In this document: piece after piece, positions 57,859 through 64,000 of the stretch
Layout of the letters: the number at the start of each line of letters is the position of its first letter
How positions within the stretch are numbered: the first letter of the stretch is position 1
DNA from: Calothrix sp. 336/3
GTDB taxonomy: Bacteria; Cyanobacteriota; Cyanobacteriia; Cyanobacteriales; Nostocaceae
DNA length: 64,000 nucleotides
Direction: 5' to 3'
Assembly (NCBI RefSeq): GCF_000734895.2
Contig: NZ_CP011382.1
Span: forward strand, 3,884,700 to 3,948,699
Position numbers and translations under genes: made by a program
The notes under the pieces: model-generated
Database searches by the model: none
What the model was told of the DNA's origin: nothing
What the model saw: the letters and a program-made list of their open reading frames with translations, nothing else

Positions 57859-60800
57859 CTAACTTACCAAGCTTGCCACCGTTTCTAGTAACTCTTGTTG
57901 TACATAGGGTTTGGTTAAATAAGCTGTCACTCCCAAGGCTTGGGCAAGTTGACGAATTTTCTCTGTATTACAAGATGTTAAAATTACAACGGGGATTTTC
58001 GATAAATCAAGATTTTTGCGCATTTTATTGATTAACTCAAAACCATTCATTTCCGGCATTTCCAAATCAGAAACTACAATCTCAATCCCCGGATTTGTTT
58101 GTAGTGTGTGTAATGCTTCTAAGCCATTCTCTGCCTGTAAAACTTGATAACCTGATTTTTCTAAAGTTAAGGATACAGTTTTGCGCAGACTTGCAGAATC
58201 ATCTACAACTAATATTAATTTTTGACTGGGAAGATTGACTTGTTTCTCTCTTTCTGATTGGAATGGTACTGGGCTGGAAGAATTGACTACTTTCTTCTCC
58301 TCTAATTGTAATGGTGCTGGACTAGGAAGACTAGCTTGTTGGTGCCTTTCTAATTTCGATGGGGAAAGTAAGGGTGTGACAGCAATATCAACTTCTTTGA
58401 AGGTAGGTATATTTTTGAGTGCATCAAGTTTGACAGACTGTACCAATACTCCACTGTCAATCGCCAGAATCAGATTCCCATTGTTGAAAGTAGTGCAACC
58501 ATAGATATATTTGGGGGGGGCTATCGCCCTTCCTAGAGGTCGAATTACCAACTCTTGCTCACCAATAATTTGATCAACTTCTATAGCGAGCATTTGTCCA
58601 CCATGACGCAATATTAACACTGGACGCGGCTGATTATTTACAAGAGTGCTGGGAATTGGTGCAGATATGGAATTATATTGAATTAAATCCAAAAAAGAAT
58701 ATAAAGTCACAAGTCTATGTTGTCCATCGATAGCTAAACATAAGCTTTTTTGACCAGATATTTCTCTAATTTGTTCAGCCTGGGGGAAGATAATTTTATC
58801 GATATTATCTAACAGTAAAGCATAGTAAATATTATTAACCTGAATAATCATTAACTGTTCTGTCGTCATAGAAAAAGGAATTTTTAGAGTAAATTTGCTT
58901 CCTTGATGAGGTAATGATTCTACAGATATTTTCCCATCTAATGCATGCAATTGGGCACGTACAATATCTAAACCCATCCCTCTTCCAGAAATTTCACTCA
59001 CCTTCGTTGCAGTGGAGAAGTTAGGAGAAAAGATAATATCGAAGAGTTCTGTCTCATTGTCAAGCTCTGTCGAACTAATTAAACCCAGAGCAACTGCTTT
59101 TTTTCTAATTCTATCTAAATTCAAACCTTGACCATCATCTCGAACTTCAATAACAGTATGACTACCCTGATTATAGGCATGAATTTCAATTAAGCCTATT
59201 TCTGATTTACCGTATTGCTGACGTATTTTAGCTTCTTCAATACCATGGTCAAAGGCATTACGTAATAACTGTAACAAGGGGTCATATAGTTTTTCTGCAA
59301 TTACCTTATCTACTAATACTTGCATCCCTATTAGTCTTAAATTTACCTCTTTCCCGTATAACTTACTTAAATTCTCTAAAGTTTGAGGAAATCTTTCGAC
59401 AATAGTGGCTAAAGGTAACATCCTTGTTGTTACCAAATTATCAATAAAATTTAAGACTAAACGCTGTTTTTTCTCTTGAATATGGACAGTATTTTGTAAC
59501 AGAGAGTCTAAGGAATTTGCGACTTCTCTGATACGAGCAACCTCTTGATTAATAACTTGTAAGTTATCCTTAAAATCTTCCAGATTAGACATTAGAGAAA
59601 TATCAAAATCATCTTTTAAGGATGATATGGAATCATATGTATACTTGTATGTTAAATCACTCAAGTTATTTAAATTGTTTTGGTGCTTCTGTAAATCTTG
59701 AGTTAAATTGCTAATAACGAGTTGAATATTTTTTTCTTGAGATTGAGACCTTTGTTCATGAAGTAATATTTCACCTGCCAGATAATCGAGGTTATGCAAA
59801 TCTTCAACTTCTACACGCACAAAAGATGTTTTTCGAGGTTTATTATTAATTGGCTCTGGGGATAAATTAGTAACTGTTTCTGCTGGTTCCGGATGAGTTA
59901 TATTCTCTAGATTATTGATTTCTGGAATTTCTATATATGTGTTGATTTGAGATGTCGTATCTTCAACTATAGGAAAATTCTCTAGATTCTCATGGATGTG
60001 ATTAACCTGCTCCCAAATATTATTAATTAAAGGATGTGTCTCTGAAAAAGAATCTAATGAAGTCCATTTCTCATCTATCTGATTAAATAACAAATTTTGT
60101 ATTTGAGGTTTATCTAGCCATTTTTTCTCAGACTCTGATACAGGTGGTAATTTGCGATATTTAGCAGATATTTTTTTTACCCATGACTGAATAAAATTCA
60201 CCAAGTTATCATCACATAACTCATGATAATAATAAAATTTACTAACAGCTAAAACTACATTTAGTATGATAACTTGACGATACAAATCCACACTGAGGCT
60301 ATCATCTGGACTTTGGATGTAATCACAAAATTCCCTGAACCATTCTTCGATGTATTCTGAATCATTGTCTATGGTATCGGTTTTCAGAAAAATTTCTAAT
60401 CTTAGGGATGATTTGGGGAGAGATTTCTGGATTTGAAACCATGATAAAAGGTAGCGACAAACTTTTATATAGTTGGCGATCGCCCTAGGTGAATTTTTCT
60501 GATACTGAGAATCAATTTGGAGAAAATTTGAGAACTCGGTGATTTCTTCTTCTACGGAAATTGGAGTATAAAAATTATCAATGGGTAAATTAACCGGAGA
60601 AAATGCTAGCTCTTGCAGCGCTGTGGAAACTTCTCCTCCTTGGGTGCGATCGCCATCCAAAACTAGGGATTTAGCTCGCTGTAAATCAGCTAAAGCAATT
60701 TGTGCAACTGTATCAACTTTGTCAGGATGAACTGAGATAGCCTGTAAAATAGTTTGAGCAATTTTTCCAAATCCTGGTAGATTAAAAGATTCCGCTAAAC

Positions 60801-61383
60801 CTGAAAAAACTTCACCCTGTTCTTGTAATAAAGCTCTCAGTTCTTCTAGACTAACTTGATTCTCTATTGCCTGAGCTAAACTATCAATCCTTTCTGTGAC
60901 TCCCGTCTCAAAAATAGACTCAACAATATCTAATCCTAATTCTGTAGAAGATGGAATATAGGTATCTTGTTCAAAATTATCTCCCAATTTTTCTTGCAGC
61001 TTAGCAAATGCGATAGTTGCTCGTTCTATAATTTCTTCAGCGTCGATTTTGCTCCCTGTTAACTCTGCTGTTAAGGAAATACGTAAACATTCGTAAGCTT
61101 CTATAAGCAATGTTTGTAATTCCTTATCAATCTCAACTTGGGGATTATAAAGGGATTTAACAATATTTTCTAAATAATGGGCAACCTTGCTAATTACTTC
61201 TAGCCCGACATTGGCGGCTCCACCCTTAATTGTATGAGTTCCTCGCATTAGGTTATGCACTTTAGTAATACTAAAGTCATCAGACAAAGTAAATAATTCT
61301 TGTTCAATCAAATTTAATAATTCTGGAGCTTCTGCCAGAAAGTAAGCATAGCCCTGTTCCCGAATTGATTCATCAGTAATCAT
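57859..61383 (-). CDS. CheA-type hybrid histidine kinase/response regulator
   Basis: 1174 residues. Hpt domain at the N-terminus with phospho-acceptor H50 (GTHTIKGGAAN). A long, poorly conserved middle (about 130-520) follows, then a dimerisation region, a HATPase (N box NAFDHGIEEA near 708; G1 RDDGQGL; G2 GRGMGLDIVR near 803), a CheW-like domain (about 845-985), a Pro/Ser linker, and a C-terminal receiver (VVDDSASLRK near 1056, phospho-Asp in VSDLEMPEMNG). This is the PixL/Hik layout of cyanobacterial phototaxis and pili clusters. The gene lies 143 bp downstream of the receptor gene on the same strand, so they likely work together. Confidence 0.92.
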   Translation of the reverse strand: MITDESIREQGYAYFLAEAPELLNLIEQELFTLSDDFSITKVHNLMRGTHTIKGGAANVGLEVISKVAHYLENIVKSLYNPQVEIDKELQTLLIEAYECLRISLTAELTGSKIDAEEIIERATIAFAKLQEKLGDNFEQDTYIPSSTELGLDIVESIFETGVTERIDSLAQAIENQVSLEELRALLQEQGEVFSGLAESFNLPGFGKIAQTILQAISVHPDKVDTVAQIALADLQRAKSLVLDGDRTQGGEVSTALQELAFSPVNLPIDNFYTPISVEEEITEFSNFLQIDSQYQKNSPRAIANYIKVCRYLLSWFQIQKSLPKSSLRLEIFLKTDTIDNDSEYIEEWFREFCDYIQSPDDSLSVDLYRQVIILNVVLAVSKFYYYHELCDDNLVNFIQSWVKKISAKYRKLPPVSESEKKWLDKPQIQNLLFNQIDEKWTSLDSFSETHPLINNIWEQVNHIHENLENFPIVEDTTSQINTYIEIPEINNLENITHPEPAETVTNLSPEPINNKPRKTSFVRVEVEDLHNLDYLAGEILLHEQRSQSQEKNIQLVISNLTQDLQKHQNNLNNLSDLTYKYTYDSISSLKDDFDISLMSNLEDFKDNLQVINQEVARIREVANSLDSLLQNTVHIQEKKQRLVLNFIDNLVTTRMLPLATIVERFPQTLENLSKLYGKEVNLRLIGMQVLVDKVIAEKLYDPLLQLLRNAFDHGIEEAKIRQQYGKSEIGLIEIHAYNQGSHTVIEVRDDGQGLNLDRIRKKAVALGLISSTELDNETELFDIIFSPNFSTATKVSEISGRGMGLDIVRAQLHALDGKISVESLPHQGSKFTLKIPFSMTTEQLMIIQVNNIYYALLLDNIDKIIFPQAEQIREISGQKSLCLAIDGQHRLVTLYSFLDLIQYNSISAPIPSTLVNNQPRPVLILRHGGQMLAIEVDQIIGEQELVIRPLGRAIAPPKYIYGCTTFNNGNLILAIDSGVLVQSVKLDALKNIPTFKEVDIAVTPLLSPSKLERHQQASLPSPAPLQLEEKKVVNSSSPVPFQSEREKQVNLPSQKLILVVDDSASLRKTVSLTLEKSGYQVLQAENGLEALHTLQTNPGIEIVVSDLEMPEMNGFELINKMRKNLDLSKIPVVILTSCNTEKIRQLAQALGVTAYLTKPYVQQELLETVASLVS

Positions 61384-61526
61384 AAGAAGTAAAAATAATA
61401 TGTATGAGGCAACCGTAATAAATTAAGTTTCAATACTCAATATTTGAAATAGGATGGCAATTTTGCAGAGTTTTGTTAGCCTAGAAGTTGATTCCCTGGC
61501 TAACAAAATATCAACATCTCGACAAA

Positions 61527-64000
61527 TTAACTGACCTTAAACTTACTAGCCGTTGTGAGTAATTCTTGTGCCATTGTAGATAATTGTTGGAAGATAATCC
61601 CTAACTCTTTTGCTTCATTTAAGGTATTCTGGGAAATTTCTACAACATCTTTCATGGAAGAAGTCACACTACTAGAACGTGCAATTTGAGTTTGAGTTGC
61701 GGCGGTAATATTTTCAATCAGTTGAGTAATTTGTGCTGTTGCTGCCACAATCGCATTTAAACTTTGGCGGGTTTCATTAACTAAATTAGTACCCTCTAAT
61801 ACCTGCTGCATACTTGTTTCCATCGCCATAGAAACATCTTCCGTTTCCCCTTTGATTTCCTGCACAAGTTTTTCGATTTCACTGGTAGCTGCGGCAGATT
61901 GACGCGATAGGGAACGAACTTCATCGGCAACTACAGCAAAACCTTTACCATACTCCCCTGCACGGGTAGCTTCAATTGCTGCATTTAAAGCCAGAACATT
62001 AGTTTGGGTGGCAAAATTACTAATCAAATTCACCACTTTAGAAATATTTTGGGAGGATTCACTCAAACGCTTAATTTTGCGACTGGTTTGAGATACAGTT
62101 TCTCTGATAGTTTGAATTGCTTCTACAGTGCGGTTCATCGCTCCATCACCGACTGTAATCGTTTGGTTTGCCTGTTGTACTGCCACTTGCACTAAATCTG
62201 CACTTGTTGCCACTGCTTTTGTTGAGTCTGTCATTTGCTCGATTTGTCTAAGAGCAGTAGTGATTTCTTCTGATTGCTTTTGTGCCAGATTTGTCAATTC
62301 TAGGAGGTAACTATCGCTACTCGTGGATGTTTGGGCAACCTGTTGAGCAGCTGTTTGTACTTGACCAACAATTTGGCGTAATGCCTGCAAAGTATTATTA
62401 TAGGCATCGGCAATAGTTCCCATTTCATCCTCAGTAATGGGAGCGCGTACTGTTAAATCACCCTTTAAAGCTGGACGTACAGCACTCAGTAATTGAATAG
62501 AACGTAGCTGAAGTAATTCCTTCGCAGCTTTTTCCCTAGCAGCAGCATCTGCAAGTTCTTGGGATTTGGTTTGTAACTGCTGTAGATATTCCATCTGCTG
62601 CAAGCTTAACCCTAATTGGTCGCTCATCCGTGAGACGATATTAGTCTCCCATTCTTGCCACTGTCTGGTATTAGCATTTTGATAGGCTGCTAATAAGCCC
62701 CAAAGCTGATTACCAAAAAATATGGGTGCTACTATGTAAGCTTTAATTTCCAGCTTTTCCAGCATCTCCACATAGCAAGCAGATAAATTTTGGGAGTGAA
62801 TATCATTGACGGTGACAACTTGTCCTTTTCCTGGTAAACCTCCCTGGGTTGCTTGGAAATGGGTATCCTCCCATTGGGTTTTATCATTACCACTAACAAA
62901 ACTTGTCCAACCATGAGCTAGAGATTCAGCGATAAATTCTCCACTCCAGTCAGGGTGGAAACGATAAATAGTGACGCGATCGCACTTGAGTAACTGCCGT
63001 AATTCCTGGGTGGTAATTTTGAAAACACTGTTAATCTCAGTTGCTTGACGGATGCGGTTAGTAATCCGAGAAAAGGCTTTTTCCTGTTCTGCAATGTGGG
63101 ATAGTTGATCGGATTTTTCCTGTAGCTTTTCTAGATATTCAGTTTGTACTAAAGCTACACCAAATTGCATCCCGATTTGATTGAGAAAATTTACTTCCCA
63201 ATCTTGCCACTTACGAGAAGTCGAATTTTGATAGGCAGCAACTAAACCCCAAAGTTTATCTCCAAAAAATACTGGAGAAATAACATAAGCTTTGGCATCA
63301 AATTGTTCCAAAATTTCCACATGACAGCTTGCTAGTCCAGCTTTATAAACATCATTAACAACCCAACTTTCACCCTTAGCATATCTTCCCCCTTGGGTAT
63401 CTTGTAGGTAGGTATCTGCCCAAACTGTCTTGATATCTGGACCGACTAGACGCACCCAACCTGTAGCTACGGATTCGGCAATAAATTCGCCGCCCCAATC
63501 CGAGTCAAATTGGTAAAGAGCGACGCGATCGCAGCGTAATAAATTACGTACCTCTTGGGTTGTAGTTTGAAAGAATTTATCGACATTGGAAATACGCAAA
63601 ATCTTCTCAATTACCTTACCTACAGACTTTTTAGCTTGTAATTGTTGCTGCTGTTCTACTTGGTATTCATATCTTTGTAATCCGTAGGTAATTTCTGTTG
63701 CAACCTGTAGAATAAAACTTATTTCCTTTTCTTGCCATTGTCTGGGAGAATGGCATTGATGCAGTGCAAATACACCCCAAATCTCTCCTTCTAAGATAAT
63801 TGGTAATGCCAAACTAGATTGAATTTGAAATTTTTCTAATAGTTGTTTCTGATAAGGAATAGTCTCTAAGGTATTTACATTTTCCATGGAGACAGGTTCT
63901 AGATACTCTTGATGAATATCCAAACCAAATACCAATAGTGGTAAACTTTCATTTAGTGTAGGAGTCCAACCCGGAGCTTTTGATTCTGCGCAAACTATAC
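61527..64000 (-). CDS. GAF-GAF-GAF-HAMP methyl-accepting chemoreceptor (5' partial)
   Basis: The reading frame stays open to the window edge, past a TTG at 63935 (reading ...ESKAPGWTPT... before it), so the N-terminus is missing. Visible order: the end of one GAF domain, two full GAF domains, a HAMP-like linker (LKGDLTVRAPITEDEMGTI) and an MCP signalling domain with the hairpin tip VVADEVRSLSRQSA. No membrane span is seen, so it is soluble or anchored upstream. The second (first complete) GAF has a Cys-His dyad (ASCHVEILEQF) and the third a Cys-Tyr (SACYVEMLEKL), at the site where cyanobacteriochromes attach bilin. Adjacent to a CheA hybrid kinase. Confidence 0.9.
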   Translation of the reverse strand, partial: IVCAESKAPGWTPTLNESLPLLVFGLDIHQEYLEPVSMENVNTLETIPYQKQLLEKFQIQSSLALPIILEGEIWGVFALHQCHSPRQWQEKEISFILQVATEITYGLQRYEYQVEQQQQLQAKKSVGKVIEKILRISNVDKFFQTTTQEVRNLLRCDRVALYQFDSDWGGEFIAESVATGWVRLVGPDIKTVWADTYLQDTQGGRYAKGESWVVNDVYKAGLASCHVEILEQFDAKAYVISPVFFGDKLWGLVAAYQNSTSRKWQDWEVNFLNQIGMQFGVALVQTEYLEKLQEKSDQLSHIAEQEKAFSRITNRIRQATEINSVFKITTQELRQLLKCDRVTIYRFHPDWSGEFIAESLAHGWTSFVSGNDKTQWEDTHFQATQGGLPGKGQVVTVNDIHSQNLSACYVEMLEKLEIKAYIVAPIFFGNQLWGLLAAYQNANTRQWQEWETNIVSRMSDQLGLSLQQMEYLQQLQTKSQELADAAAREKAAKELLQLRSIQLLSAVRPALKGDLTVRAPITEDEMGTIADAYNNTLQALRQIVGQVQTAAQQVAQTSTSSDSYLLELTNLAQKQSEEITTALRQIEQMTDSTKAVATSADLVQVAVQQANQTITVGDGAMNRTVEAIQTIRETVSQTSRKIKRLSESSQNISKVVNLISNFATQTNVLALNAAIEATRAGEYGKGFAVVADEVRSLSRQSAAATSEIEKLVQEIKGETEDVSMAMETSMQQVLEGTNLVNETRQSLNAIVAATAQITQLIENITAATQTQIARSSSVTSSMKDVVEISQNTLNEAKELGIIFQQLSTMAQELLTTASKFKVS

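Noticed and set aside
1..64000. tRNA genes, rRNA genes or CRISPR arrays
   Set aside because: No T-loop GTTCRANNC in a cloverleaf context, no rRNA stretches, and no regularly spaced 28-37 bp repeats were seen on either strand.

Overview
The window looks like a chromosomal segment of a filamentous, probably heterocyst-forming cyanobacterium. The evidence is the many HIP1 octamers (GCGATCGC), a fused pantoate ligase/cytidylate kinase, WD40-STAND and CHASE2 proteins, AAA_35-type ATPases, a GAF-rich chemoreceptor next to a hybrid CheA, a heptamer STRR-type repeat, and the AT-rich intergenic DNA. No tRNA, rRNA, CRISPR array, transposase or prophage was recognised. Both window ends cut through genes.

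Layout. 1-4.7 kb: a large TPR-STAND-WD40 protein, cut at its start. 4.8-15.2 kb: a glutamine-synthetase-like enzyme, type II NADH dehydrogenase, an exported pentapeptide protein, an LCP cell-wall ligase, mannose-1-phosphate guanylyltransferase, an ABC1/UbiB kinase and the SdhA flavoprotein. 15.6-18.4 kb: two tandem seven-repeat FG-GAP propeller proteins. 18.9-23.3 kb: an RsmB-type methyltransferase, FtsX, a DUF3598 protein and QueE. 23.7-27.9 kb: exopolysaccharide functions (STAS-sugar transferase fusion, GT4 glycosyltransferase, ExoD) and a thioredoxin. 28.3-32.9 kb: an exported NTF2-like protein, MurG, a seven-blade WD40 protein and a tiny secreted protein.

The most distinctive locus is 33.2-44.2 kb. 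Five paralogous precursors of 108-109 aa carry a 29-residue double-glycine leader and an ~80-residue mature part that resembles a beta/gamma-crystallin double Greek key. They are followed by a C39 peptidase/ABC exporter and an HlyD adaptor. The first three are a 390-bp tandem triplication. The paralogs lie in three transcription cassettes, each with the same promoter module (10-bp-spaced CTGAA direct repeats, a conserved box, and a TACTAT -10 exactly 49 bp downstream) and the same 3' region ending in a TAGGAGCGA hairpin terminator. No peptide-modifying enzyme is visible, so this looks like a family of small folded proteins secreted by a type I system. AAA_35 ATPase genes lie on both sides: one fused to CHASE2 and divergent, the other fused to a vMAP-type HTH and convergent.

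44.5-57.8 kb is mostly housekeeping: glutathione transferase, creatininase-family hydrolase, class I aminotransferase, IlvN, HtpG, glutaminase, RlpA, PanC/Cmk, and a DUF4212 + sodium:solute symporter pair. 57.8-64 kb holds a CheA-type hybrid kinase and a soluble GAF-GAF-GAF-HAMP-MCP receptor, cut at its N-terminus, whose GAF domains resemble cyanobacteriochromes. Together they suggest a PixJ/PixL-like taxis pathway.

Start codons were re-chosen for many genes where an internal ATG or a ribosome-binding site fits family length better; this is stated in the entries.
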